DNA from: Bradyrhizobium symbiodeficiens
Lineage (GTDB): Bacteria > Pseudomonadota > Alphaproteobacteria > Rhizobiales > Xanthobacteraceae
Direction of reading: 5' to 3'
Assembly (NCBI RefSeq): GCF_002266465.3
Contig: NZ_CP029427.2
Span: 5,892,501-5,956,500, forward strand
Length of the DNA stretch: 64,000 nt
Shown here in pieces: positions 17,659 through 25,822 of the stretch; the stretch's first letter is position 1, and each line of letters begins with the position of its first letter. A program made the translations under genes and the position numbers. The notes beneath the pieces were generated by a model. That model searched no databases. It saw only the letters and a program-made list of their open reading frames with translations, and was not told the origin of the DNA.

Positions 17659-18111
17659 ATGGCCGGACTTTATTTCGAAGATTTTTCCGTAGGCCAGGAG
17701 TTCAGGCATCCGCTGACCCGGACCGTCACCGAGATGGACAACACCATGTTCAGCCTGCTGACCCTCAATCCGCAGCCGCTGCATATCGACGCGCATTTCG
17801 CCGAAAAGACCGAGTTCGGCCAGCGCATTTTCAACAGTCTTTACACGCTCGGCATCATGATCGGCATGACGGTCTATGATACGACCATGGGCACCACCGT
17901 CGCCAATCTCGGCATGACCGACGTGACCTTTCCAAAACCGGTCTTCCATGGCGACACCTTGCGGGCGACGACGAAGGTGCTTTCGTTGAGGGAATCCAAA
18001 TCGCGCCCGAAAGCGGGCATCGTCGAGTTCGAGCACCATGCCTTGAACCAGAACGACGAGATCGTCGGAAAATGCCGCCGCATGGCGATGATGCACAAGA
18101 GGCCGGTCTGA
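17659..18111 (+). CDS. MaoC-type hydratase, probably itaconyl-CoA/mesaconyl-CoA hydratase-like
   Basis: Single hot-dog domain protein of 150 residues, from ATG 17659 with GGGAGGAAA upstream. The key segment is FSLLTLNPQPLHIDAHFAEK (residues about 31-50). His in PLHID corresponds to the hydratase-2 histidine, but the usual GD before NP reads TL, so the normal aspartate is absent. Short MaoC proteins with NPQPLHxD next to a CaiB transferase and CitE lyase match the itaconate degradation hydratase (RipB/Ich) better than two-domain mesaconyl-CoA hydratases. Its stop overlaps the start of the next gene (TGATG), pointing to coupled translation. Confidence 0.8.
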   Translation: MAGLYFEDFSVGQEFRHPLTRTVTEMDNTMFSLLTLNPQPLHIDAHFAEKTEFGQRIFNSLYTLGIMIGMTVYDTTMGTTVANLGMTDVTFPKPVFHGDTLRATTKVLSLRESKSRPKAGIVEFEHHALNQNDEIVGKCRRMAMMHKRPV

Positions 18112-18962
18112 TGCGTTCGATGTTGTTCGTGCCGGGCGATTCCCCGCGCAAATTCGAGAAGGCGAGCGAAGGCAAGGCCGACGCGCTGATCATCGATCTC
18201 GAGGATTCCGTCGTCACCGAGAAGAAGGAAGAGGCGCGCGGGCTGACGCTGACCATGCTGAAGGGCCGCCCCGGTCAGCACCAGCTCTATGTCCGCGTCA
18301 ACGCGCTCGACACCGGCATGACACTGGCCGATCTCGCGGCGGTGATGCCCGGCAGGCCCGACGGCATCGTGCTGCCAAAATCGCAAGGCGGCGACGACGT
18401 GCGCCAGGTCGCGACCTGGCTCGAAGCCCTGGAAGCGGCGGCCGGCATCGCGATCGGCACCACCCGCATCGTCTGCGTCGCGACGGAGACGGCAAGCTCG
18501 ATCTTCGGCCTCGGCAGCTATAAGAACTGCTCCCCTCGCCTCGCCGGCCTGATGTGGGGCGCGGAAGACCTGTCGGCCTCGCTCGGCGCCACCGAGAAGG
18601 CCTCGGGCGGCGTGTTCCACAGCCCCTATCGTCTCGCGCGCGATCTCTGCCTGATGGCGGCGGCCGCAGCCGAGGTTGCGCCGATCGACACCGTCTATAC
18701 CGACATCGACAACCTCACAGGTCTCGAGCAGGAGACACGCGCAGCGCGGCGCGACGGCTTTTCGGCCAAGGCGCTGATCCATCCGAAGCACGTCGATGTC
18801 GTCAACGCCGCGTTCGCGCCGACGGAAGCCGAACGGACCTGGGCGGAGAAAGTGATCGCGGCGTTCGCCAGCAATCCCAATTCCGGCACGCTGCGGCTCG
18901 ACGGCCAGATGATCGACAAGCCACATCTTCGCGCCGCGAAGAAGATCCTCGGCCAGCCCTAG
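18111..18962 (+). CDS. HpcH/HpaI-CitE family CoA-ester lyase
   Basis: Two hundred eighty-three residues in a TIM-barrel lyase family that cleaves malyl-, citramalyl- or citryl-CoA-type esters using Mg2+. Motifs are LFVPGDSPRKFEKA, ALIIDLEDSV (residues 25-34), the metal ligand Glu in VATETASSIFGL, the metal ligand Asp in LMWGAEDLSASLGA and the late KALIHPKHVDVVN. The start codon overlaps the MaoC stop. Next to CaiB and MaoC genes, citramalyl-CoA lyase (RipC/Ccl-like, giving pyruvate and acetyl-CoA) is the most economical role; L-malyl-CoA or beta-methylmalyl-CoA lyase remain possible. Confidence 0.88.
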   Translation: MRSMLFVPGDSPRKFEKASEGKADALIIDLEDSVVTEKKEEARGLTLTMLKGRPGQHQLYVRVNALDTGMTLADLAAVMPGRPDGIVLPKSQGGDDVRQVATWLEALEAAAGIAIGTTRIVCVATETASSIFGLGSYKNCSPRLAGLMWGAEDLSASLGATEKASGGVFHSPYRLARDLCLMAAAAAEVAPIDTVYTDIDNLTGLEQETRAARRDGFSAKALIHPKHVDVVNAAFAPTEAERTWAEKVIAAFASNPNSGTLRLDGQMIDKPHLRAAKKILGQP

Positions 18963-18984
18963 AGAAGCAGGACGCAACGCCACC

Positions 18985-19725
18985 ATGATCGTTCGCCAAG
19001 CCGCAAACGTCCTGGAGATCATGGAATTCTTCGCGCAAGTGAAGAAGCCGGCGACGCTTGCGGAGATCGCCGATCATTTCGGCTGGCCGCGCTCCTCGAC
19101 CTTCAACCTGCTCGCGACGCTGTCGGAGAAGGGCTATCTCTATGAGCCGCGGCCACGCGCCGGCTTCTATCCGACACCGCGATGGCTCGCCATGGCGCGG
19201 ATGATCTCAGAGGTCGAGCCGCTGCCGCAATGGACGCATACGCTGATCGCCGATCTCTCCGCCGAGACCGGCGAGACCGCATCGATCGTGGCGCCGGCCG
19301 GCGTGATGGCGGTGTTCATCGACGTCGTCGAATCCGCGGCCGCGATCCGCTATTTCGCCACCATCGGCCACCGCGTGCCGATCCACGCGACCGCCAGCGG
19401 TCGCGCGCTGCTGCTGCAATATTCTCAGGAAGAGCGCGACTCCGTCTATCGCAAGATCGAGTTCAGGCAATACGGCCCATCGACGCCGATCAGCATCGAG
19501 GCGGTGGAGACCGAGCTGCGCAACTCGATCGCGCGCGGCTATTGCCAGAGCTTTGCTGATTACAGCCGCGATCTCGCCGGCGCCGCGATCCCGCTGCCGA
19601 TCGGCGACCGCCGGCTGTCCGTCGTCGTCGCCGGTCCGGAATTCCGGATCGGGCCGAGGGTGGCTGAGGTGGCCGCACTGATCGCCCGGACAGTCGATCG
19701 GCTGCGACCGAAAGCAGCGGCGTAA
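18985..19725 (+). CDS. IclR-family transcriptional regulator
   Basis: Two hundred forty-six residues. The winged helix-turn-helix is at about residues 5-65 (ATLAEIADHFGWPRSSTFNLLATLSEKGYL) and the effector-binding GAF-like domain is at about 75-240 (GHRVPIHATASGRALL is the usual ligand-domain motif). It follows the lyase gene by 22 bases, so it is probably co-transcribed and autoregulated. The likely targets are the divergent TRAP and CaiB promoters. Confidence 0.9.
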   Translation: MIVRQAANVLEIMEFFAQVKKPATLAEIADHFGWPRSSTFNLLATLSEKGYLYEPRPRAGFYPTPRWLAMARMISEVEPLPQWTHTLIADLSAETGETASIVAPAGVMAVFIDVVESAAAIRYFATIGHRVPIHATASGRALLLQYSQEERDSVYRKIEFRQYGPSTPISIEAVETELRNSIARGYCQSFADYSRDLAGAAIPLPIGDRRLSVVVAGPEFRIGPRVAEVAALIARTVDRLRPKAAA

Positions 19726-19756
19726 CTTAGAGCTGCCCCGACTGTCCGCCCCCTCG

Positions 19757-19770
19757 CCCCGCTTGCGGGG
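19757..19770. terminator. GC-rich hairpin after iclR
   Basis: CCCCGC-TT-GCGGGG is a perfect six-base stem 30 bases after the IclR stop. There is no T run, so factor-independent termination is uncertain; the same CCCCGCTTGCGGGG pattern is common in bradyrhizobial intergenic DNA. Confidence 0.4.
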
Positions 19771-19790
19771 AGAGGCGACGAAAGCCGCCG

Positions 19791-20268
19791 CTACACGATC
19801 TTGATCGACATATCCGGCAAGCCGTCGAGCTTGCAGAGCAGCACGTCCCCCTTCACCACGGGGCCGACATTTTCCGGCGCGCCCTATCGGCCGGGATGTT
19901 GGTGCCGCCTGATTTCAGCGCGGCGACCAGCTCGACCTCGTGATGATAGTTGCTGGTCAGCGACGGATAGGAATGATCGGCGATCTCGCCGGTCGCGACG
20001 TTCTGGATCGCATCGGTCGGCTTCTGGAAGAAGAACGGAGGCTCGCGGTTCGGATCCGAGCCGCGCTCGATCCCGTGCGCGGCGTAGTTGCGCCCGATGC
20101 AGTAGATGCGGCGGACCTGGAACACCTGGCTTTCGCCGACGATCGGGATCGTCACCATCGGCACCGGAAAGATCGGCCTCGGTGCAGCCTGCGCAGCGGC
20201 CGGCGCCGCTTCGCCGCGGTCATCGTGGCCGGCGCAGCGAGCACGTCACCTCGATACGTCTTCGTCAT
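19791..20268 (-). pseudogene. Fumarylacetoacetate hydrolase family gene, internal deletion and frameshift
   Basis: Remnant of a FAH-family hydrolase. Reading from 20268, the first residues (MTKTYRGDVLAAPAT) are in one frame; after a frameshift near 20210 the frame beginning PVPMVTIPIVGESQ contains the family core VRRIYCIGRNYAAHG, then FFFQKPTDAI and SYPSLTSNYHHEVELVAALK. At about 19880-19885 the coding sequence jumps from NIPADRA straight to a C-terminal piece in another frame, ENVGPVVKGDVLLCKLDGLP, ending at the TAG at 19791. About 110 central residues, including most metal-site residues, are gone. The remaining flanks are still well conserved, so the loss looks recent. Confidence 0.85.
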
Positions 20269-20395
20269 GGTTCTGTTCCCTGGCTTGGGGGACTCGTTTC
20301 CTCAGAGGCGTTCTTAGAAACAAACGGTCGGCAGGCCAATGCCGCAACGGCGTCACACGCCATCGTCGAACCAAGCCACGTCATCTCATTCGCCA

Positions 20396-20425
20396 TTGAC
20401 AAACCAGTTTGCCTATATCTAATTT
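20396..20425 (+). promoter_or_regulatory. Possible sigma-70-type promoter for the binding-protein gene
   Basis: TTGACA at 20396-20401 is followed 18 bases later by a weak TAATTT hexamer at 20420-20425, 53 bases before the start codon at 20479. The surrounding DNA is more AT-rich than the gene. The -35 match is perfect but the -10 is poor. Confidence 0.3.
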
Positions 20426-20478
20426 ACCTCCGAACCAGCCAGCCGCGCCAAGCGGCCAATAAAACAGAGGAAACAACC

Positions 20479-21693
20479 ATGAGAGGGCATCTCGCCTGCG
20501 CCATGCTCGCGGCCATGACTTCGGCTGCCATGACCACAGCGGCGACCGCGCAAGTCTCCGACGACGCGGTGCGGATCGGCGTGTTGACGGATCTGTCGAG
20601 CTGGGGCCGCGACAACTCAGGACCTGGCTCGGTCGAGGCCGCCAAAATGGCGGTGGAGGAGTTCGGTCCGACCGTGCTCGGCAAGCCGATCGAGATCATC
20701 AGTGCCGATCACCAGATGAAGACCGACGTCGGCGTGCAGATTGTGCGCGGCTGGTTCGACAACGGCAAGGTCGACGCCGTGGTCGACATCCCCAATTCCG
20801 GTATCGCGATCGCCGTGCACAACATGGTGCGCGAACGCAACAAGATCGCGCTGCTCTCCGGTCCCGGCGCGAGCTCTCTGACCGACGAGCTGTGCAGCCC
20901 GAACACCGTGCATTTCACCTACGATACCTACGCGTTGTCCAAGGTGACGGCATCCGCCGTGATCAAGGAAGGCGGCAAGTCCTGGTACTTCATCACCGCG
21001 GACTACGCCTTTGGCCAGCAACTCGAAAAGGACGCCACGCGCTTCGTCAACGAGATGGGCGGCAAGGTGCTCGGCGGCGTCAAGCATCCGACCAATACTG
21101 CGGACTTCTCCTCCTTCGCCCTGCAGGCGCAAAGCTCGAAATCCGACGTGGTCGCCTTCGCCAATGCCGGTCAGGACACCGACAACGCGATCAAGCAGTC
21201 TGGCGAGTTTGGCCTGGTCCAGGGCGGCCAGAAACTGGTCGGCCTCCTGATGTTCGACACCGACGTGCACGCGATCGGCCTGAAGGCCGCGCAGGGCACC
21301 TACATGACGACCGCGTCGTACTGGAACATGGACGAGGCAACGCGCGCCTGGTCGAAGAAATTCTTTGAGCGTACCAAGGTGATGCCGACCATGATCCAGA
21401 CCGGCGTCTACGGCTCGGTGCTGCATTATCTGAAGGCCATCAAGGCCGCTGGCACCGACGATTCCGCCAAGGTGATGGCCAAGATGCGCGAGCTGCCGAT
21501 CGAGGATACATTCGTCCACGGCGGCAAGTTGCGCGAGGACGGCCGCGTCATCCGCGACATGTATCTCGCCAAGGTGAAGACGCCCGCGCAATCGAAGGAG
21601 CCCTGGGATTACCTGGAGATCGTCAAGACCGTGAAGGGCGAGGACGCCTTCCGCCCAGTCTCCGAGTCCAAATGTCCGCTCCTGAAGAAGTGA
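20479..21693 (+). CDS. ABC transporter substrate-binding protein, branched-chain amino acid (LivJ) type
   Basis: Periplasmic binding protein of 404 residues from ATG 20479 (AGAGGA upstream). Residues 1-24 are a signal peptide ending ATA before QVSDDAVRIGVLTDLSSW. Type I periplasmic-binding fold features follow: SVEAAKMAVEEFGPTVLGKPIEI, VDAVVDIPNSGIAIAVHNM, LLSGPGASSLTDELCSPNTVHFTYD and YFITADYAFGQQLEKDA. No permease or ATPase genes adjoin it, so it must borrow a transporter elsewhere. The following flavoprotein gene starts 8 bases downstream, suggesting the ligand is processed by that enzyme. Confidence 0.88.
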   Translation: MRGHLACAMLAAMTSAAMTTAATAQVSDDAVRIGVLTDLSSWGRDNSGPGSVEAAKMAVEEFGPTVLGKPIEIISADHQMKTDVGVQIVRGWFDNGKVDAVVDIPNSGIAIAVHNMVRERNKIALLSGPGASSLTDELCSPNTVHFTYDTYALSKVTASAVIKEGGKSWYFITADYAFGQQLEKDATRFVNEMGGKVLGGVKHPTNTADFSSFALQAQSSKSDVVAFANAGQDTDNAIKQSGEFGLVQGGQKLVGLLMFDTDVHAIGLKAAQGTYMTTASYWNMDEATRAWSKKFFERTKVMPTMIQTGVYGSVLHYLKAIKAAGTDDSAKVMAKMRELPIEDTFVHGGKLREDGRVIRDMYLAKVKTPAQSKEPWDYLEIVKTVKGEDAFRPVSESKCPLLKK

Positions 21694-21701
21694 GGTGAGT
21701 G

Positions 21702-23435
21702 ATGACCGGCAACGAGCATAGCGCAATTGAGACTTACGAGTGCGACGTGCTCGTGGCCGGATCGGGTTGTTCCGGCATGTCGGCCGCGATCACCGCGCGC
21801 CATCGCGGTCTCGACGTGCTGATCGTCGAGAAGGAGCCGCGCTTCGGCGGAACCACCGCCCGCTCCGGCGGCTGGCTGTGGATCCCCGGCACCTCGCTGG
21901 CGAAGGCTTACGGCATCGCGGAAACGCCGGAGCAGGCCCACACCTATCTGCGGCATGAGGCCGGAAACAATTACGATGCCGCGCGCGTCGATGCATTCCT
22001 CAGCGCCGGTCCCGAGGCGGTCGATTTCTTTACCAGCAAGACCGCGCTGCGATTCGACATGCCGCTGGTGTTTCCCGACTATCACGCGGAGGCGCCCGGC
22101 GGCGCGCAAGGAGGCCGCTCCATGGTGACGCGTCCGTTCGACGGCCGCGAGCTCGGCGACCTCGTCAAGACGCTGGGCATGCCGCTCCCCGAGCTCACCG
22201 TGTTCGGCATGATGTTGGGAAGCGGCAAGGAGATCATCCATTTCATGCGGGTGACGAAGTCGCTGACCTCGGCGGTCTATGTCGCCAAGCGACTGTCGCG
22301 GCACTTGATGGACGTGCTGCGCTATGGCCGCGGCATGACGTTGACCAACGGCAATGCGCTCGCCGGGCGCCTCGCGAAATCCGCGCTCGACCTGAAGATT
22401 CCGATGTGGTTGTCCTCGCCCGTGCGCGAGCTGACGGTCGAGAACGGCACCGTGACCGGCGCCATCGTGTCGCGCGAGGGACGCGACGTACGCGTCCGCG
22501 CGCGGCAGGGCGTCGTGCTGGCCTGCGGCGGCTTCCCGCATGATGTCGAACGGCGCAGAAAAATGTTTCCGCACGCGCCGACCGGCAACGAGCATTTCTC
22601 GCCCGGCCCGACCGGCAACACCGGCGACGGCCTGCGTCTGGCGGAATCCGCCGGCGGGCACGTCGAGGATCGCCTGCCGAACGCGGCGGCCTGGGTGCCG
22701 GTGTCGCTGACCACGCGCAAGGACGGCACGAAGGGCGTGATGCCGCATTTCATCGACCGCGCCAAGCCCGGCGTGATCGCGGTGATGCGTGACGGCCGGC
22801 GCTTTGCCAATGAGGGCAACTCCTATCACGACTTCGTCCAGGCCATGGTCAAGGCCGCCAAGCCCGGCGAGGAGATCGCGGCTTATCTCGTCTGCGATCA
22901 CCCAACGCTGCGGAAATACGGCCTCGGCTGCGTGCCACCCTTCCCGATGCCGCTGGGTCATCACCTCAAGTCCGGCTATCTGATGCGCGGCGATACGCTG
23001 GAGGCGCTGGCGGCGAAGGCCGGTATCGATGCTAGCGCCTTCGTGGAGACCGTCAGGCAGTTCAACGCGACGGCGCCGCTGGGACACGACGCCGCCTTCG
23101 GCAAGGGCTCGAAGGCCTATAACCGCTACCAGGGCGACGCGATGCACGGCCCGAACCCCTGCGTCGCGCCGCTCGAAAACGGGCCGTTCTATGCCATCAA
23201 GATGGTGATCGGCGACCTCGGCACCTATGCCGGCATCGTCACCGACGAGAACGCGCGGGCCCTCGACGCCGAGGGCCGCGTGATTCCCGGCCTCTATGCC
23301 GCCGGCAACGACATGGCGAGCATCATGGGCGGCAATTATCCGGGTGCCGGCATCACGCTTGGGCCGGCGCTGACCTTCGGCTACATTGCCGGCCGTCATC
23401 TCGCCGACAGCGCCGCCAAGCGCGACGCGGCGTAG
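21702..23435 (+). CDS. FAD-dependent oxidoreductase, fumarate reductase / ketosteroid dehydrogenase-like
   Basis: Flavoprotein of 577 residues. The FAD-binding Rossmann motif is CDVLVAGSGCSGMSAAITAR followed by VLIVEKEPRFGGTTARSGGW (residues about 14-55). The late flavin motif is VIPGLYAAGNDMASIMGGNYPGAG, and NTGDGLRLAESAGG is the middle family motif. The GGNYPGAG ending is like 3-ketosteroid Delta1-dehydrogenases and related dehydrogenases rather than classical succinate dehydrogenase. ATG 21702 is preferred over GTG 21699 because of the AGGTGA site. It probably desaturates a substrate taken up by the preceding binding protein; the IclR gene 15 bases downstream likely controls the unit. Confidence 0.85.
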   Translation: MTGNEHSAIETYECDVLVAGSGCSGMSAAITARHRGLDVLIVEKEPRFGGTTARSGGWLWIPGTSLAKAYGIAETPEQAHTYLRHEAGNNYDAARVDAFLSAGPEAVDFFTSKTALRFDMPLVFPDYHAEAPGGAQGGRSMVTRPFDGRELGDLVKTLGMPLPELTVFGMMLGSGKEIIHFMRVTKSLTSAVYVAKRLSRHLMDVLRYGRGMTLTNGNALAGRLAKSALDLKIPMWLSSPVRELTVENGTVTGAIVSREGRDVRVRARQGVVLACGGFPHDVERRRKMFPHAPTGNEHFSPGPTGNTGDGLRLAESAGGHVEDRLPNAAAWVPVSLTTRKDGTKGVMPHFIDRAKPGVIAVMRDGRRFANEGNSYHDFVQAMVKAAKPGEEIAAYLVCDHPTLRKYGLGCVPPFPMPLGHHLKSGYLMRGDTLEALAAKAGIDASAFVETVRQFNATAPLGHDAAFGKGSKAYNRYQGDAMHGPNPCVAPLENGPFYAIKMVIGDLGTYAGIVTDENARALDAEGRVIPGLYAAGNDMASIMGGNYPGAGITLGPALTFGYIAGRHLADSAAKRDAA

Positions 23436-23450
23436 CGCATTCGGAGGCGC

Positions 23451-24245
23451 ATGAAGAGAGAGAGTCGCGGCATCCAATCGATCGAGGTCGGCGGAGAACT
23501 GCTCCGGGCGCTCGCCCGCAGCGGCGAGCCGATGATGCTGCGCGATCTCGCCCGCGAGGCCGGCATGACGCCGGCCAAGGCGCATCCCTATCTCGCCAGC
23601 TTCTCCCGCATCGGCCTGATCGAGCAGGACGAGACAACCGGCCGCTACGAGATCGGCGCGCTGGCGCTGGAGCTCGGCCTGATCAGCCTGCGCCGGCTCT
23701 CCGGCGTGCGCATCGCAAGGCCGAAGATCGCCGCGCTCGCGAGTCAGATCGGACATGCGGTGTCTCTCGCCGTATGGGGCACGCACGGCCCGACCGTGGT
23801 GCAGCTCGAAGAGCCGGCCCAGCCCGTCCACATCGTCATGCGCGCGGGCTCGGTGATGGCGCTGCTCGAGACCGCAACCGGCCGGGCCTTTGCGGCCTTC
23901 CTGCCGGAAAAGACGATCAACGCCGCACTCGAGAGCGGCCTCGATCGCCACGGCGTCGGCTACAATCCCAAGCGCACCCTGAAGGGCGCCAAGCTCGCCG
24001 AGATGCTCACCGAGGTGCGCAAGCACGGCCTCGCCCGCGCACTCGGCGATCCCCTGCCGGGCGTCAACGCGTTCTCGGCGCCGGTATTCGACCATTCAGG
24101 CCATGTCGCACTGGTCATCACCGCGATGGGCCCGGAAGGCACGTTCGACGCCCGCTGGGACAGCCCGATCGCGCATGCCTTACGGGATTGCGCGGGCGGG
24201 ATTTCGAAGCGGCTCGGTTACGGCATGACGATCGCGGCGGAGTGA
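23451..24245 (+). CDS. IclR-family transcriptional regulator
   Basis: Two hundred sixty-four residues. The N-terminal winged helix is at about 5-65 (GGELLRALARSGEPMMLRDL, REAGMTPAKAHPYLASFSRI) and the effector domain occupies about 80-255. The ligand-domain region VMALLETATGRAFAAFLPEK is typical. It shares little sequence with the first IclR (18985-19725). The gene follows the flavoprotein and converges with the SDR gene five bases away. Confidence 0.9.
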   Translation: MKRESRGIQSIEVGGELLRALARSGEPMMLRDLAREAGMTPAKAHPYLASFSRIGLIEQDETTGRYEIGALALELGLISLRRLSGVRIARPKIAALASQIGHAVSLAVWGTHGPTVVQLEEPAQPVHIVMRAGSVMALLETATGRAFAAFLPEKTINAALESGLDRHGVGYNPKRTLKGAKLAEMLTEVRKHGLARALGDPLPGVNAFSAPVFDHSGHVALVITAMGPEGTFDARWDSPIAHALRDCAGGISKRLGYGMTIAAE

Positions 24246-24250
24246 GAGCC

Positions 24251-25030
24251 CTACTTGTCCTTCACCGGCACCGTGTAATTCAGAACCAATCGCCCGCCAT
24301 CCGGATAGATCGTCTGCCCGGTGATGTAGGAGGCATCGTCGCTCGCCAGGAACGCGACGACCGACGCGACCTCGCTCGGTTCGCCGCCGCGGCCGGCCGG
24401 CGTGCGGGACATCACGGTCTTGCGGGCGTCCTCGGAGGTGTAGATCGACGACGCCACCATGTCGGTCAGGATCGTGCCCGGCCCGACCGCTACGACGCGG
24501 ATGCCGTGCGGGGCGAGCGCGACGGCGGCGACCGAGGTGAGCTGCTTCATGCCGCCCTTGGACATCGCGTAGGTCGCCAGCGCCGGGATCGCCAGCAGCG
24601 CATTCACGGAGGACATGTTGATGATGACCCCGCCGCCGCCTTGCGCGATCATCTGCCTGGCCGCGGCCTGGACGCCGAAGAACGCGCCCTTCAAATTGAT
24701 GCCGATGATCTCGTCGAATTCCTCTTCAGTGATCTCCAGAATGTCGCGATTGCGGGCGACACCGGCATTGTTCACCATGATATCGAGCCGGCCGAATTCC
24801 TTCACGGCGGTGGCGACGAGCTGGTCGACGTCGGCGCGCCTGGCGACGTTGCCGACGACGGTGCGCAAGGCATCGGGATGTCCGAGCTCGGCCGCCGTGG
24901 CAGCGAGGCCCTCGGCGTCGACGTCCGAGATCACGACCTTGACGCCGTCGTCCAAAAATCTCTTCGCGCAGGCCTTGCCGATGCCGCGCGCCGCGCCGGT
25001 GATGGCGGCAACCTTGCCGGATAATTTCAT
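24251..25030 (-). CDS. Short-chain dehydrogenase/reductase (SDR)
   Basis: Classical NAD(P)-dependent oxidoreductase of 259 residues. TGAARGIG (residues 11-18) binds the cofactor, NNAG is at about 89-92, the catalytic Ser is in INMSSVN (about 139-145) and the catalytic pair is in TYAMSKGG (Tyr and Lys, about 155-160). The Asp at the end of strand 2 (VVISDVD) suggests NAD rather than NADP. It closes a minus-strand unit that also contains the racemase, DadA-like and TPP genes. Substrate unknown. Confidence 0.92.
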   Translation of the reverse strand: MKLSGKVAAITGAARGIGKACAKRFLDDGVKVVISDVDAEGLAATAAELGHPDALRTVVGNVARRADVDQLVATAVKEFGRLDIMVNNAGVARNRDILEITEEEFDEIIGINLKGAFFGVQAAARQMIAQGGGGVIINMSSVNALLAIPALATYAMSKGGMKQLTSVAAVALAPHGIRVVAVGPGTILTDMVASSIYTSEDARKTVMSRTPAGRGGEPSEVASVVAFLASDDASYITGQTIYPDGGRLVLNYTVPVKDK

Positions 25031-25069
25031 GGCTTCACTCCAGGACTTGTGACGATCTCTCGGACGCGT

Positions 25070-25813
25070 TCACGCAAAAACGCGCGGGCGCAAGCCCGCG
25101 TGAAACCAGGTGATCATGGAATAGATGTCGTAGACCGGCAGCCCGACCTCGGCCTGAAGCGCTGCCGCATAAGGCGGCATGTTGGTGCATTCCAGCACGA
25201 TCGCTCCGACATCGGGATTTTTGGCGACAAGCTCCTTGCCGGCCTCGACCACGTCGCGCTCGGCCTGCGCGACGTCCATGTCGTCCTTCTCGGCCTTGAT
25301 CAGCACGCGAAAGAACTCCTTGCCGTGCTCGGTGCCGACCAGCGGCGTGTCGAGCGGCACCCCTGCGCCTTCCAGATGGGCCGGCGTCAAGGTCGAGCCC
25401 GACACGGTCACGAGGCCGACGCGCTTGCCCGGCGGCAGGGTCGCCTGCACCCACGGCACCTGCATCAGCGACGAGGTCGCAACGGGAACGCCGACCGCGG
25501 CCGCGATCTCCTTCTGGAACAGGGAGAGAAAGCCGCAATTGGTGGTGATGGCCTCGGCCCCGAGCCGCACCAGATCCTTGGCCGCATCGATGAAGTCGGG
25601 CAGCAGACCCGCCGCGCCCTTCAGCACTACTTTCTCCGGCGATGCCCCGCTCACCACGCGATAGAGCACAGGGAATGGCCAGGTCGCGCCGTTGCCCATG
25701 TCGCCGGGAATGCGGGGGAAGCGCGCTTCCAGCATCAGGATGCCGAGCGGCGCGCCATAGATGGCCTTGCCGCCGCGGGCGATACGTAGGGGGGAATTGG
25801 CTGAAATGGTCAT
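25070..25813 (-). CDS. Aspartate/glutamate/hydantoin racemase family protein
   Basis: Two hundred forty-seven residues with the two-cysteine racemase layout: the first Cys in AITTNCGFLSLFQ (about residue 87) and the second in AIVLECTNMPPYA (about 210). Such pairs act as the two bases in cofactor-independent racemases, and arylmalonate decarboxylase or maleate isomerase also belong to the superfamily. The N-terminal part GAPLGILMLEARFPRIPGDMGNG is typical of the hydantoin/Asp-Glu group. It follows the DadA-like gene by 9 bases, so it may supply or remove a D-amino acid for that enzyme. Confidence 0.82.
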   Translation of the reverse strand: MTISANSPLRIARGGKAIYGAPLGILMLEARFPRIPGDMGNGATWPFPVLYRVVSGASPEKVVLKGAAGLLPDFIDAAKDLVRLGAEAITTNCGFLSLFQKEIAAAVGVPVATSSLMQVPWVQATLPPGKRVGLVTVSGSTLTPAHLEGAGVPLDTPLVGTEHGKEFFRVLIKAEKDDMDVAQAERDVVEAGKELVAKNPDVGAIVLECTNMPPYAAALQAEVGLPVYDIYSMITWFHAGLRPRVFA

Positions 25814-25822
25814 GCTGCGACC

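Noticed and set aside
21609..24095. Minus-strand open frame of over 800 codons opposite the flavoprotein and IclR genes
   Set aside because: Composition is Arg/His/Ala shadow sequence and both plus-strand genes have clear domains.
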